A DNA stretch of 64,000 nt from the NCBI RefSeq assembly GCF_008386585.1, contig NZ_VUOB01000013.1, forward strand, positions 1 through 64,000, read 5' to 3'. A model generated the notes under the pieces. That model did no database searches. It was not told where the DNA came from and saw only the letters and a program-made list of their open reading frames with translations. This stretch comes from Solihabitans fulvus (GTDB taxonomy: Bacteria; Actinomycetota; Actinomycetes; Mycobacteriales; Pseudonocardiaceae). Made by a program: the position numbers and the translations under genes. Shown here one piece after another: positions 1 to 11,493 of the stretch (position 1 is the first letter of the stretch; every line of letters begins with the position of its first letter).

Positions 1-205
1 GCTAAGTAAGTGGCATTGCCCTGGGGGGCCGTGCCCTTGGCCAGCCTATCGGCGATCATCGGCAGACGGCGGCGAAGTCCGGTCGGCTGTGGACAACCAG
101 GTGTGTTGTGGACAACCACGCTGTGGACAAACCAAGCTGCGGATAGCCAACCAGTGGGCAAACCAACCAGTGGGCAAACCAAGCTGTGCGCGACCAAGCT
201 GGCTA
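1..205 (-). repeat. Interspersed repeat, copy A (core 25-63 plus tandem tail)
   Basis: A 39-base core at 25-63 matches, in inverted orientation, 37 of 39 bases of a core at 59161-59199. In both places the order after the neighbouring stop codon is the same: short units built on a TGTGGACAAACCA-like sequence (about 88-200 here), a variable spacer, then the core. The gene upstream here is the DUF4245 gene on the minus strand. The core can also be read as the start of a leftward ORF (ATG at 59, MIADRLAKGTAP) that leaves the window. The two differences between copies would be silent or would swap ATG for GTG, so a coding origin is possible. Confidence 0.7.
88..130 (-). promoter_or_regulatory. Cluster of three DnaA-box-like sites (TTGTCCACA)
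   Basis: Three exact copies of TGTGGACAA, the complement of TTGTCCACA, lie at 88-96, 107-115 and 122-130. TTGTCCACA is the form of DnaA box known from high-GC actinomycetes. Weaker derivatives follow to about 200. No replication genes are near, so this is not oriC on present evidence. A DnaA-titrating or purely repeat-derived role is inference. Confidence 0.45.
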
Positions 206-832
206 CCGGGTGCTCGGCAGCACCGTGGAGTCCTGGACGGCCGAGGCGAGGGCCCGCACCTCGTCCTGCGTGCCGCTGCCGGTGATCAACACCCGCACGC
301 CGTCCAGGTCGGTCGCCCAGGCGCGTTCGTCGTGCTGGCCCGGGTAGCCCGTCCAGGTCCGGCCGGCGACCTGGAGGCTGCCGTCGGCCGGCACGGCCGC
401 GTTGCGGTCCAGGCCGCCCTCGAACCGCACCAGCTCGTCCAGCGGTGCCGAGGACTGCGCCAGCCGCAGGTAGCGGCCGCCCGCGGTCAGCCAGCCGACC
501 TGCACCGAGGACGCGCCCGACGGGGTGGCGGCCGTCTGCGCGCTGTTGACCCGCCAGCCGGCGGGCGCGTTCGGGTCGCGCACCGGGAAGCCGACGATGC
601 CGGCCGCGTCGCGCAGCTCCGCGTGCTGGTCGACGGTCGGCACCGCCTTCGGGTCGACCTTGGGGCCACCCGGGCTGAACGCGCAGCCACGGCCGAGGCT
701 GCCGAGCGCGATGAGCACGACGATCAGCGCGACGAGCGACAACACCATGTCGCGCGCCGTTTTGGCCATCCGGCTGCGCGTCGGCGTAGGCGAACTCGGC
801 TGGGGGGACTCGTCTGACGGCGCCTGAACCAC
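203..832 (-). CDS. DUF4245 family membrane-anchored protein
   Basis: The 209-aa product has a Pro/Ser-rich N terminus, one transmembrane segment at about residues 28-48 ([17 protein letters not shown]), and an exported domain that continues to the end. This architecture and the divergent position next to glpX match the DUF4245 family (Rv1100 type). Its function is unknown. The gene is read away from glpX with about 150 bases between them. The chosen start is GTG at 832; an ATG at residue 22 (MAKTARD) is a possible alternative. The 3' end runs into the repeat at 1-205. Confidence 0.8.
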   Translation of the reverse strand: MVQAPSDESPQPSSPTPTRSRMAKTARDMVLSLVALIVVLIALGSLGRGCAFSPGGPKVDPKAVPTVDQHAELRDAAGIVGFPVRDPNAPAGWRVNSAQTAATPSGASSVQVGWLTAGGRYLRLAQSSAPLDELVRFEGGLDRNAAVPADGSLQVAGRTWTGYPGQHDERAWATDLDGVRVLITGSGTQDEVRALASAVQDSTVLPSTR

Positions 833-984
833 CCGTACATCGTCTCAAGTCGTCTGGATCGGTGCTGCTCACCCCCGGGTGGGCGGACCCGTCCCTGGCA
901 GGGACGATCTGGGAGGATTCCAATACGGTCCAGTACCGATCGAGCCGGTCAGCAGTGATCTGCCGAACCGACCCAGGAGGCGGA

Positions 985-2061
985 ATGAGCACGTCCAGCA
1001 GTAGTTCCGAGGCCCGTTCCACGGGCGCCGAGCGCCGTAGGGAAGCGCCCGACAGGAACCTGGCGCTCGAACTCGTCCGGGTCACCGAGGCGGCCGCGAT
1101 GGCCGCCGGCCGCTGGGTCGGCCGGGGCGACAAGATCGGCGGCGACGGCGCGGCCGTCGACGCGATGCGCAAGCTCATCGGCACGGTCTCGATGCGCGGC
1201 GTCGTGGTGATCGGCGAGGGCGAGAAGGACGACGCGCCGATGCTCTACAACGGCGAGCAGGTCGGCAACGGCGACGGCCCCGACTGCGACGTCGCGGTCG
1301 ACCCGATCGACGGCACGACGCTGATGGCCAAGGGCATGCCGAACGCGCTCGCGGTGCTCGCGGTCGCCGAGCGGGGCGCCATGTTCGACCCGTCCGCAGT
1401 GTTCTACATGGAGAAGCTGGCCGTCGGGCCGGAGGCCGCCGACGTCATCGACCTGACCGCGCCGATCGCGGAGAACATCCGCAGGGTGGCCAAGGCCAAG
1501 CACAGCGGGGTCTCCGACGTGACGGTCTGCATCCTGGACCGGCCAAGGCACGAGCAGTTGGTCGCGGACGTGCGGGAGGCTGGCGCGCGGATCCACTTCG
1601 TGTCCGACGGCGACGTCGCTGGCGCGATCTCGGCCGCTCGGCCCGGCACCGGCGTCGACCTGCTGGTCGGCATCGGCGGCACCCCGGAGGGGATCATCGC
1701 CGCCGCCGCGCTGAAGTGCATGGGCGGCGCGATCCAGGGCAGGCTGTGGCCCAAGGACGCCGACGAGCGGCAGAAGGCGCTCGACGCCGGCCACGACCTC
1801 GACCGGGTGCTGGACACCAACGACCTGGTCGGCGGCGACAACGTGTTCTTCTGCGCCACCGGCGTGACCGACGGCGACCTGGTGCGCGGCGTGCACTACC
1901 GGGCGGGCGGCTGCACGACCCAGTCGATCGTGATGCGGTCCAAGTCGGGCACCGTGCGGATGATCGACGGGTTCCACCGGCTGACCAAGCTGCGCGAGTA
2001 CGCCTCGGTGGACTTCGACCGGTTCAGCGAGGACGAGAACGCGCTGCCCCCGCTGCCGTAG
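985..2061 (+). CDS. glpX: Class II fructose-1,6-bisphosphatase
   Basis: GlpX hydrolyses fructose-1,6-bisphosphate to fructose-6-phosphate in gluconeogenesis and is the main FBPase type in actinobacteria. The 358-aa protein shows the metal-binding [10 protein letters not shown] stretch near residue 77 and DPIDGTT near residue 106, and is of usual family length. Translation should begin at ATG 985, preceded by AGGAGG at 975-980; the open frame extends upstream to 862 but without conserved sequence. It diverges from the DUF4245 gene and has a long hairpin after its stop. A 17-base direct repeat (2052-2068 and 2071-2087) spans the stop codon. Confidence 0.96.
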   Translation: MSTSSSSSEARSTGAERRREAPDRNLALELVRVTEAAAMAAGRWVGRGDKIGGDGAAVDAMRKLIGTVSMRGVVVIGEGEKDDAPMLYNGEQVGNGDGPDCDVAVDPIDGTTLMAKGMPNALAVLAVAERGAMFDPSAVFYMEKLAVGPEAADVIDLTAPIAENIRRVAKAKHSGVSDVTVCILDRPRHEQLVADVREAGARIHFVSDGDVAGAISAARPGTGVDLLVGIGGTPEGIIAAAALKCMGGAIQGRLWPKDADERQKALDAGHDLDRVLDTNDLVGGDNVFFCATGVTDGDLVRGVHYRAGGCTTQSIVMRSKSGTVRMIDGFHRLTKLREYASVDFDRFSEDENALPPLP

Positions 2062-2093
2062 GGCAGGGCTGCTGCCGTAGGGCAGGGAAGCGG

Positions 2094-2141
2094 CACAGTC
2101 AACGCCGGGTGAACAAGATCGTTCACCCGGCGTTGACTGTG
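2094..2141 (+). terminator. Perfect 21-bp hairpin after glpX
   Basis: A 21-base arm at 2094-2114 is exactly complementary to 2121-2141, with a six-base loop AAGATC. No U-tract follows, as is usual for actinomycete terminators. Confidence 0.85.
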
Positions 2142-2169
2142 TAAAGACAAGTAAAATTCAACATAACTT

Positions 2170-2185
2170 ACCTACCAACGTAGGT
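2170..2185. promoter_or_regulatory. Small palindrome upstream of the trypsin gene
   Basis: ACCTAC-CAAC-GTAGGT lies in an AT-rich patch (about 2145-2220) between the glpX terminator and the secreted protease gene, 75 bases before its start. It could be an operator in the protease promoter region. No regulator can be assigned. Confidence 0.3.
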
Positions 2186-2260
2186 TCACGTCCCGAAGGT
2201 CGGCTGAATATCTTTCTTGGCACCCGGCCACCCTGCGCCGGGCAGGAAAGGACAGTGACC

Positions 2261-3031
2261 ATGCGGGCACGTTCTCTGGTAATCGGAGTCTTTGCGGCGG
2301 CGACCGCGATTCTCGGCCTCGCGGCGCCGGCCTCGGCGGCGGGCGGCAACCATCCGCACATCGTCGGCGGCAGCGACGCCGACCAGACGTATTCATTCAT
2401 GGTGTCCCTACAGAACGCCAGCGGCGACCATTTCTGTGGCGGTTCCCTGATCAAACCGGACTGGGTGGTGACCGCGGCGCACTGCGTGGTCAACGAGTCC
2501 GCAGGCAACGTGCAGGTGCGGATCGGCAGCACGGACCGCACCCAGGGCGGCGAGGTCGCCCAGGTGTCCGACCTGATCCCGAACCCCAACTACGACGGCC
2601 AGGGCGCCGGCAACGACATCGCGCTGGTGCACCTCGCCGCGCCGGTGCAGGCCGCGCCGATCTCGATCGCAGGCAGCGCGCAGGTCGGCACGCAGTCGCG
2701 GATCATCGGCTGGGGCCAGACCTGCTCGCAGCCCGGAGCCTGCGGCGCCCCGCAAACCCTTCAGCAGCTGGACGTCTCGGTGCTGGACGCCGGTCAGTGC
2801 ACCGGCATCGACGGCTCAGTCGAGCTGTGCACCAGCAACCCCGGCGGCACCGCGGGCGCCTGCTACGGCGACTCGGGCGGCCCGCAGATCGTGCAGGCAG
2901 GCGGCGGCTGGCAGCTGATCGGCGACACCAGCCGCAGCGGCAACGGCGACTCCACCTGCGCCACCGGTCCGTCGATCTACACCAACGTCACCGCCTACGT
3001 GGACTGGATCACCCAGACCACCGGCGGCTGA
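2261..3031 (+). CDS. Secreted trypsin-like serine protease (S1A)
   Basis: This is an exported chymotrypsin-fold endopeptidase. A signal peptide ending around APASAAG is followed by a short propeptide and the classic mature start IVGG. The triad is visible as TAAHC (His), NDIALVHL (Asp) and GDSGGP (Ser). Six cysteines fit disulfides of bacterial trypsins. ATG 2261 is preferred over the in-frame GTG 2255 because the purine stretch at 2244-2252 is better spaced. It is monocistronic, with a hairpin before it. Trypsin-like enzymes of actinomycetes act in protein scavenging; the substrate here is unknown. Confidence 0.93.
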   Translation: MRARSLVIGVFAAATAILGLAAPASAAGGNHPHIVGGSDADQTYSFMVSLQNASGDHFCGGSLIKPDWVVTAAHCVVNESAGNVQVRIGSTDRTQGGEVAQVSDLIPNPNYDGQGAGNDIALVHLAAPVQAAPISIAGSAQVGTQSRIIGWGQTCSQPGACGAPQTLQQLDVSVLDAGQCTGIDGSVELCTSNPGGTAGACYGDSGGPQIVQAGGGWQLIGDTSRSGNGDSTCATGPSIYTNVTAYVDWITQTTGG

Positions 3032-3278
3032 GTCCGACCGGCGGCCGGCCCGCGCCCCGTGCCGAAGCCGCCGGGCCTGCTCCATCGGACCTTCTCGGCA
3101 GACGGAAAGATCCCCGCACCACGGATAATCCCTGCACAACGGAAACCCTGCACGGTCGACCAGCCCGGACCAGTCGTCGGGCGGGTCGGCGTGCGCATTC
3201 TCCGTGTCGATTTCGGCACAGCATTTCGGTTGTCCTCGGCCGCGCGGTGGAAAGCCGCCGAAAATCCGGTCCGGTGCG

Positions 3279-4262
3279 CTATCCGGCGTTGCTGGAATGG
3301 CCGGGGAACAGGTGCGCCTCGGGATTGAGCGCGACGGCGATGTTGTTCACCGCGGTGGCCGCCTCGCCGAAACCCGTGGCGATCAGCTTCACCTTGCCGG
3401 GATAGGCGGCGACATCCCCGGCCGCGTAGACGCGGTCCCGCGCGGTCCGCATGGTGGTGTCCACCCGCACGGCGCGGTGGTCCAGTTCGATGCCCCAGGT
3501 CTCGATCGGCCCGAGGTCGGTGGTGAACCCGAGGGCGGCCACCACGGTCTGCGCCGGCAGCACCTTGTGGTCGGCGCCGCCGACCACGACCTCGACCTCG
3601 CGCAGGCCTGTGTCGTCGCCGCGCAGGGCCGTCACCTCGGCGTCGGTGATGATCGGCACGCCAAGCTCCCGCACCTGGCTCACCGTCGCCGGGTGTGCCC
3701 GGAACTTCGCCCGCCGGTGCACCAGGCTGACGCTGGCCGCGATCGGGTGCAGCGCCAGCGCCCAGTCGAACGCCGAGTCGCCGCCGCCGACCACCACGAC
3801 GTGCTGGTCGCGGTGCGCCTCGAGGACGGGCACGAAGTTCACGACGCCCCGGCCGAGCCAGCCGTCGCCAGCCGGCAGCGGGCGGGGCGTGAACTCGCCC
3901 ATGCCGGCGGTGATCAGCACCGCGCCGGTCCGGACCACGCTGCCGTCCGCGAGGCCGACGTGCAGCCGGTCGTCCACAGTGGACAGTGTGCGAGCTTGGC
4001 GGCCCAACAGATAGGTGGGGTCCCACTGGCTGGTCTGCTCGACCAGCGCGTCGATGAGATCTCGGCCACGCACGGCGGGGAAGCCGGCCACGTCGAGGAT
4101 CATCTTCTCCGGGTACATCGCGGTGACCTGTCCGCCGGCCTCCGGCAGGGCGTCGACCAGCGCGACCGACAGCTCGCGGAACCCGGCGTAGTAGGCCGCG
4201 AACAGGCCGGTCGGCCCGGCGCCCACGATGAGCAGGTCCACATCCAGAGCCTCTGCGCCCAC
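3279..4262 (-). CDS. Ferredoxin/flavodoxin-NADP reductase, thioredoxin-reductase-like
   Basis: The 327-aa flavoprotein has an FAD-binding GAGPTG near residue 14, an NADPH-binding GGGDSA near residue 159, and the C-terminal FAD motif VYAAGDVAAY. It lacks the CxxC redox pair of true thioredoxin reductases, which places it with the TrxR-like ferredoxin-NADP reductases (YumC type) that pass electrons between NADPH and ferredoxin. The open frame begins at TTG 4283, but GTG 4262, eight residues in, is better placed after AAAGGCGGA and gives the usual short N terminus. It converges with the protease gene and diverges from fumC. A 7Fe ferredoxin is encoded at 38772. Confidence 0.88.
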   Translation of the reverse strand: MGAEALDVDLLIVGAGPTGLFAAYYAGFRELSVALVDALPEAGGQVTAMYPEKMILDVAGFPAVRGRDLIDALVEQTSQWDPTYLLGRQARTLSTVDDRLHVGLADGSVVRTGAVLITAGMGEFTPRPLPAGDGWLGRGVVNFVPVLEAHRDQHVVVVGGGDSAFDWALALHPIAASVSLVHRRAKFRAHPATVSQVRELGVPIITDAEVTALRGDDTGLREVEVVVGGADHKVLPAQTVVAALGFTTDLGPIETWGIELDHRAVRVDTTMRTARDRVYAAGDVAAYPGKVKLIATGFGEAATAVNNIAVALNPEAHLFPGHSSNAG

Positions 4263-4371
4263 GAGGATCCGCCTTTCTGCCAAGCGGTGGATGGCAGTGC
4301 AGGAACAACATCGACCTTAGGTGGTCAAGGCCACCGCGCACAGCGGATTCGAAGGGTCCAAACTCGGAGGT

Positions 4372-5769
<1,398 letters not shown>

Positions 5770-5779
5770 GCCGGCCCAA

Positions 5780-5823
5780 GGGTTTCGGCGGTCGACCGCG
5801 TGCCCGGGTCGACCGCCGAACCC
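5780..5823. terminator. Bidirectional terminator between fumC and ogt
   Basis: GGGTTTCGGCGGTCGACC (5780-5797) pairs with GGTCGACCGCCGAACCC (5807-5823), with one bulged base and a nine-base loop. It lies between two convergent genes. Confidence 0.85.
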
Positions 5824-5838
5824 CGTCGGCTACGCGGC

Positions 5839-6342
5839 CTATGCGGCGCTCTCGTGCGCGAGCAGCCACTGCTTCGCGTCCAGCCCCCACCGGAAGCCGC
5901 CCAGCTTGCCGCCGAGCCGCAGCACCCGGTGGCACGGCACGAACAGCGCGGCCGCGTTCCGCGCGCACGCCGAGGCCGCCGCGCGGATCGCCGAGGGCCG
6001 CCCGGCCAGCGCGGCGTAGTCCGAGTAGGTGATCGGCCGCCCGGCCGGCACGGTCCGCAGCACCGTCCAGGCGGCCTCCATGAACTCCCCGGACCGCTGC
6101 CGCACCTCGATGCCGTCCACCGCACCGAGATCGCCCGCGTGGTACTCCCGCACCGCCGTGGTCACCGCGCCGAGCTCGGGACGCACCGACAGCACCGAGG
6201 GTCGCAGCTTCGGGGACACCTGCGGCAGCAGCTCGTCCGCCGTGTCCGTCCAGCCGCTGGCCAGCACCGCGCCGTCCTCGGCGACGATCGCGGTGAACGG
6301 GCCGATCGGAGTGTCCACAGTGGACATACTTGCCTTGCTCAC
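5839..6342 (-). CDS. ogt: Methylated-DNA--protein-cysteine methyltransferase
   Basis: This suicide repair protein removes O6-alkyl groups from guanine onto its own cysteine. The active-site PCHRV motif is near residue 133, preceded by the winged-helix part (RPITYSDYAALAGRPSA). The start is GTG 6342, with AGGAGG seven bases upstream; the longer open frame to 6414 has no family similarity. The start overlaps the stop of the ada-alkA gene by four bases, so the two are translationally coupled and form one alkylation-repair operon, as in M. tuberculosis alkA-ogt. Confidence 0.95.
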   Translation of the reverse strand: MSKASMSTVDTPIGPFTAIVAEDGAVLASGWTDTADELLPQVSPKLRPSVLSVRPELGAVTTAVREYHAGDLGAVDGIEVRQRSGEFMEAAWTVLRTVPAGRPITYSDYAALAGRPSAIRAAASACARNAAALFVPCHRVLRLGGKLGGFRWGLDAKQWLLAHESAA

Positions 6343-7820
6343 GCTGTCCTCCTGATGTCGGTGGCGGCGGCCGCGCCGGCCCGCCACAGATGCATGCCTG
6401 CGTAGGAACGCCACGGCCGCCAGCCGCGCGCGTGCCGCGCGAGACCGTCGGGGGTGGCCGGCAGGCCAAGTGTCTCGGCGCCCTTGCGCAGCGCCAGGTC
6501 CGAGGTCAACAACACGTCAGGGGCGCCGAGCACCCGCAGCTGCACGTACCCGGCCGTCCATGGGCCGATACCGGCGAAGGACACCAGGTCGGCCCGCAAC
6601 TCGTCGGGATCCCGGCCGACGTGCACGGCCAGGCTGCCGTCCGCGATGGCGGAACTCACCGCCAGCACGGTATCGATGCGCCGCTTCGGCCCGCGCAGCA
6701 CCTCCGCGCCGCGCTCCGCGATCGCCGCCGCGGTCGGGAACAGCGTGGTGAGCTGCCCCTCCGGTGTCTCCAGCTGCTCGCCGAGCGCCATGGTCAGGTG
6801 GGCGAGCGCCGTGCGCGCCGCCGCGACCGAGATCTGCTGCCCGATCATCGCGCGCAGCACGATCTCCTGGCCGTCCACGCTGCCGGGCACCCGGATGCCG
6901 GGCACGGCCGCGACCGACGGCGCCAGCGCGGGATCCCTGCCGAGCACCTCGTCGACGGCGGCCGGGTCGGCGTCCAGGTCGAGCAGCCTGCGCAGCCTGG
7001 ACACGGCGCTGCCGAGATCGCGCAGGTCGTGCAGGCGCAGGGTGGTGTCGACGTGCCCGTCGACCGGGGTCAGCAGCGCGGTGGCCGGGCCGTGCGGCAG
7101 CCGCAGCGTCCTGCCGTAGCTGCCGTCCGCCACGTGCTCGACACCGGGCACCGCCCGCGCGGCCAGGAACGCCAGCAGCCCGTCCGCGTCCAGAGGCGGC
7201 CGGTAGGGCAGCCGCAGCGAGATCCGGCCGGCCGTCGGCCCCGGCCCGTGACCGCGCCGGCTCGCCGTGCTGCGCAGCTCAGACGGGCTCGCCGCGAACA
7301 CCGCGCGGATGGTGTCGTTGAACTGCCGGATGCTGGCGAAGCCCGCGGCGAACGCCACGTCGCCGAAGGCAAGGTCGGTGGTCTCGATCAGCAGCCTGGC
7401 CGCGTGCGCGCGGTGCGCCCTGGCCAGCGCCAACGGTCCAGCGCCGAGTTCGGTGGTGAGCACCCTGGTGAGGTGCCGCTCGGAGTAGCCGAGCCTGGTG
7501 GCCAGGCCGGGCACGCCGTCGCGTTCCACCACGCCGTCGGAGATCAGCCGCATGGCGCGCGCGGCCAGGTCGGCGCGCAGGTCCCACTCCGGCGAGCCGG
7601 GCACGGCGTCGGGCAGGCAGCGTCGGCAGGCCCGGTAACCGGCGGACTGCGCCGCGGCGGCGGTCGGGTAGAACTCGACGTTGCGCTGCTTGGGTGTCAC
7701 GGCGGGGCAGGACGGCCGGCAGTAGATCTTGGTGGTCCGCACCGCCGTGATGAAGCAGCCGTCGAAGCGGGCGTCGCGGGCGCTGACGGCCCGGTAGGCA
7801 CGTTCGGTATCGACAAACAC
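6339..7820 (-). CDS. alkA: Ada-type regulator fused to AlkA DNA-3-methyladenine glycosylase
   Basis: This is a 493-aa fusion. Residues 1-80 form the Ada zinc domain with Cys34, Cys38, Cys65 and Cys68 (IYCRPSCPA, RACRRC); the cysteine nearest the N terminus normally takes methyl groups from phosphotriesters and switches the protein on. Residues about 85-190 are an AraC-type HTH domain. Residues about 200-490 are an AlkA glycosylase with the HhH segment FAGIGPWTAGY and the catalytic Asp in LLTSDLALRKG. The methylated form should activate its own operon, which includes ogt. GTG 7820 is the only reasonable start for the conserved N terminus. Confidence 0.95.
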   Translation of the reverse strand: MFVDTERAYRAVSARDARFDGCFITAVRTTKIYCRPSCPAVTPKQRNVEFYPTAAAAQSAGYRACRRCLPDAVPGSPEWDLRADLAARAMRLISDGVVERDGVPGLATRLGYSERHLTRVLTTELGAGPLALARAHRAHAARLLIETTDLAFGDVAFAAGFASIRQFNDTIRAVFAASPSELRSTASRRGHGPGPTAGRISLRLPYRPPLDADGLLAFLAARAVPGVEHVADGSYGRTLRLPHGPATALLTPVDGHVDTTLRLHDLRDLGSAVSRLRRLLDLDADPAAVDEVLGRDPALAPSVAAVPGIRVPGSVDGQEIVLRAMIGQQISVAAARTALAHLTMALGEQLETPEGQLTTLFPTAAAIAERGAEVLRGPKRRIDTVLAVSSAIADGSLAVHVGRDPDELRADLVSFAGIGPWTAGYVQLRVLGAPDVLLTSDLALRKGAETLGLPATPDGLARHARGWRPWRSYAGMHLWRAGAAAATDIRRTA

Positions 7821-7903
7821 AACACGATCGTGCCAGCACCGACGCGGCCAGGCTGGCGGAAATCAGACACGGCGGTTTTGTGGCGGGGCGGCGACCGCCG
7901 CCG

Positions 7904-8413
7904 TCAGTCCGCGGGGCCGGGCGACTGCCAGTGCCGAACCTCGTGGGCCCAGGCGGTGAGGCCGGCGACGAACCCGGCGCGGTCCCTCGGCGACAGGTCA
8001 GCCAGGACGCGGATCAGCGGCGCTGCGCGCACCGCGACGAAGCCCTCGACGACGCCGCGCTGCGACTCGGCCAGGGACACCAGCGTGCGCCTGCGGTTGG
8101 CCGGGTCCTCGCGCCGTTCCACCAGCCCGGCCCGGCTGAGGTCGCCGACCAGCTCGCTGGTCGTCGACAGCGACAACCCCATGCGCTCGGCCAGTTCACC
8201 GACGCTCAGCCCGGCGTCGACCACGAGTTGCGGCAGCACCGCGCCGTGCCGCGCGGTGAGCCGGTGGCTCTGGAAGATCCCGGTCAGCTCCTCGGGCATG
8301 TCGCTGTGCGCGCGCCGGAAGTAGGCCGCCAGCAGCGGCACGAAGCCGATCGCCTCCCTGACCTCGTCGGGCCGGGGAACTCGGGGCTCGGCGGGGGAGT
8401 CGTCGGGCGTCAC
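7904..8413 (-). CDS. MarR family transcriptional regulator
   Basis: The 169-aa winged-helix protein has the MarR DNA-binding region at about residues 60-130 (VGELAERMGLSLSTTSELVGDLSRAGLVERR, here shortened in the family sense to the HTH and wing). The start is taken as GTG 8413: TACACT at 8420-8425 on the minus strand ends six bases upstream, which suggests a leaderless mRNA. The -10 element abuts the inverted repeat at 8425-8464 shared with the divergent NmrA-like gene, so autorepression and control of that neighbour are likely. Confidence 0.88.
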   Translation of the reverse strand: MTPDDSPAEPRVPRPDEVREAIGFVPLLAAYFRRAHSDMPEELTGIFQSHRLTARHGAVLPQLVVDAGLSVGELAERMGLSLSTTSELVGDLSRAGLVERREDPANRRRTLVSLAESQRGVVEGFVAVRAAPLIRVLADLSPRDRAGFVAGLTAWAHEVRHWQSPGPAD

Positions 8414-8424
8414 GGCGTCAGTGT

Positions 8425-8464
8425 AATGTTTCGGATATCCGAAGTGTTTGGATAGCCGAACATT
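8425..8464. promoter_or_regulatory. Probable MarR operator in the divergent promoter region
   Basis: AATGTTTCGGATATCC at the left and GGATAGCCGAACATT at the right are near-perfect inverted copies, and the left half contains a perfect 14-base palindrome TTCGGATATCCGAA (8430-8443). The site covers the gap between the MarR gene and the NmrA-like gene, typical of MarR autoregulation. Confidence 0.75.
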
Positions 8465-8473
8465 GGAGCGATC

Positions 8474-9304
8474 GTGATCCTGGTGACTGGGGCGACCGGC
8501 AACGTCGGTCGGAACGTGCTGGCACAACTGCTCGACGCGGGCGAGACGGTCCGCGTGACCAGCCGGAACCCGGCGGGGGCCGAGTTCCCGAGCGGCGTCG
8601 AGGTGGTGCGCGCCGACCTGACCGAGCCCGCGACGCTGCCCGCCGCGCTGAACGGCGTCGACCGCGCCTTCCTGTTTCCCACGCCCGGCCACGCTGGCGG
8701 CTTCCTCGACGCGGCGACCGCCGCCGGGCTCGAGCGCGTCGTGCTGCTGTCCGCGGCTGCGGTGTCCGACCAGGACGGCGGCGCCCTCGGCGACCGGCAC
8801 GCCGCCGTCGAGCAGGCCGTGACCGCGTCGGGGCTGGCGTGGACCTTCCTGCGGCCGGGGCCGTTCATGGTCAACGACCTGCGCTGGGCCCCGGCGATCA
8901 GGGCGACCGGCGTGGTCCGCGCGCCCTACGGCAGGGCGGTCAGCGCGCCGATCGACGAGCGAGACATCGCCGCCGTCGCCGTCCACGCGCTGCTGGAGGA
9001 CGGGCACGAGGGCAGGGCGTACGAGCTGACCGGCGGGGAGCCGTTGAGCACGCAGGAGCGGGTGCGGATCCTCGGCGACGTGCTCGGCCGCGAGCTGACC
9101 TTCCAGGAGCAGCCGACCGAGGAGGCCAGGCAGGAGCTGCTGGACTCGCACGTGCCCGTCGAGGTGGCGAACGCCGTGCTGGCGCTGTTCGCCGCGATGG
9201 TGGACGCGACGCCGGAGCTGTCGCCGTGGGTCCGCGAGGTGACCGGCCGCGCGCCGCTCGGCTACGCGGACTGGGCGGCCAACCGCGCGGCGGACTTCCG
9301 CTGA
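8474..9304 (+). CDS. NmrA-like NAD(P)-binding oxidoreductase
   Basis: This is an atypical short-chain dehydrogenase of 276 aa. The Rossmann motif VTGATGNVGRNV is at residues 4-15, followed by the NmrA/azoreductase layout (VRADLTEP, FLFPTPG, LRPGPFMVND). These proteins sense or reduce with NAD(P)H, and many are quinone or azo reductases. The start is GTG 8474 after GGAG. It is divergent from the MarR gene and is its probable target, a common quinone- or drug-responsive pair. The substrate is unknown. Confidence 0.87.
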   Translation: MILVTGATGNVGRNVLAQLLDAGETVRVTSRNPAGAEFPSGVEVVRADLTEPATLPAALNGVDRAFLFPTPGHAGGFLDAATAAGLERVVLLSAAAVSDQDGGALGDRHAAVEQAVTASGLAWTFLRPGPFMVNDLRWAPAIRATGVVRAPYGRAVSAPIDERDIAAVAVHALLEDGHEGRAYELTGGEPLSTQERVRILGDVLGRELTFQEQPTEEARQELLDSHVPVEVANAVLALFAAMVDATPELSPWVREVTGRAPLGYADWAANRAADFR

Positions 9305-9473
9305 CCACGGCGCGAGCGGGGACGCCCAGCGGGGACGCCGGGCGGGACGCGCTGTCAGGCCGGGCCGGTGCCGGACCATCGGCATTGGCCCGGCCGCGTC
9401 CCAGGCCCCGGCGCGCCCCGAATCGCGGTCGCCTCGGCCGGCGGTCCCGGCCGACGCCGTAGACTCGCCCGAC

Positions 9474-10549
<1,076 letters not shown>

Positions 10550-10553
<4 letters not shown>

Positions 10554-11116
10554 AGCAGCGCGTCCAGGTCCAGCCGCAGCGGGAACGGCACGGTGAGTTC
10601 CAGCATGCCGCGAACGATGGCGACCGGCACGTAGGAGCTGGTCGGGACATCCAACTCGTACACGTGCACTACTGGCCGGTCGTTCTCGTCCTCGACCAGC
10701 CAGTAGTGTGCGATGCCCGCCTCGGCGTACTTGCGCAGCTTGACGGTCCGGTCGCGGTGCTCTGATTCCGGCGAGATCACTTCCACGGCGAGGAGAACGT
10801 CAGCCGGGTCGAACCACGTGCGGTTGTAGTCGACCGAGGCGGTCGTCACGATGATGTCCGGCTCTGGTCGATTTCGTTCGTCCAGCCGGATGGTCACTTC
10901 CCTGTCGACCTCGACGCCGTCGGGCCGCTGAGCGGCAAGCGCAGTGGTGAGGGCGGTGACGACGCGGGCATGCCAGATCCGCTGCGGCGACATCATGAAG
11001 ACGAGGGCTCCATCGATCAGCTCGGTGTGACGCGGCGCTTCCGGGAGGTGGTCGAGATCCTCCGCGAACCACCCTTCCTCGTGAGGAGGGCGCATCCAGT
11101 CCGGCAGTGCGGTCAT
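10550..11116 (-). CDS. Uma2 family (DUF820) putative PD-(D/E)XK endonuclease
   Basis: The 188-aa protein has the Uma2 fold: PEAPRHTELIDGALV, the acidic RPEPDIIV, and LAVEVISPES followed by KLRKYAEAGIAHYWLV. The Asp and the Glu of EVxS are the predicted nuclease residues. Uma2 proteins are abundant in actinomycetes and cyanobacteria and have no settled role. The start ATG 11116 is supported by TATCGT at 11123-11128 six bases upstream; the frame beyond it to 11215 looks non-coding. Confidence 0.85.
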
Positions 11117-11232
11117 GGCTAAACGATAGCGATTCGGGCGAGTCAGAGCACGAGGTCGGAGGTCGGCCGGTGGCTGGCCCGGCCGCTGCCAGAGTGGCAC
11201 GGTATTAGGTGTCACTAGGTGGAGGTGTCGTC

Positions 11233-11493
11233 GTGTCCATTACCGCGAGCGAGGCGCGCAGGGAACTGTTCTCGCTACTCAAGAAGGTCAACGACGACCG
11301 CGAGGCTGTCGAGATCGTCTCCAAGCACGGGAACGCCGTCCTCGTCCCCGCCGAGGACTACGCCGCTCTGCGTGAGGGCTCCTACCTGTTGCGATCGCCG
11401 GCGAACGCGCGCCGCCTGCTCAAGGCGTACGAGAACGCACTCAGGAGGCCTGCCGCGATCCGTTCACCGGGATCGGCAAGCCGGAGCCGCTGA
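11233..11493 (+). CDS. YefM/Phd-type antitoxin, C-terminally altered, without its toxin
   Basis: The 86-aa product starts at GTG 11233 after GGAGG (11221-11225). SITASEARRELFSLLKKVN and the VLVPAEDYAALREG segment are characteristic of the YefM/Phd DNA-binding fold, and ARRLLKAYENAL is the start of the toxin-neutralising helix. The last 20 residues (RRPAAIRSPGSASRSR) are not family-like because the frame has run into a fragment of a YoeB toxin gene read in another frame. It is therefore a solitary antitoxin left after deletion of the toxin. Whether it still binds DNA or other toxins is open. Confidence 0.85.
   Translation: MSITASEARRELFSLLKKVNDDREAVEIVSKHGNAVLVPAEDYAALREGSYLLRSPANARRLLKAYENALRRPAAIRSPGSASRSR

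Noticed and set aside
88..130. DnaA-box cluster as a replication origin
   Set aside because: dnaA, dnaN, gyrB, rpmH and parAB are all absent nearby and no AT-rich unwinding region is seen; a repeat-associated cluster is more likely.
6330..8324. A 664-codon plus-strand ORF opposite ogt and ada-alkA
   Set aside because: It is a GC-rich shadow: Arg/Gln/His-rich composition, no ribosome site, no recognisable motif, while the minus strand carries complete repair-protein motifs. The same holds for other long antisense ORFs such as 2995-4923 and 21730-23997.
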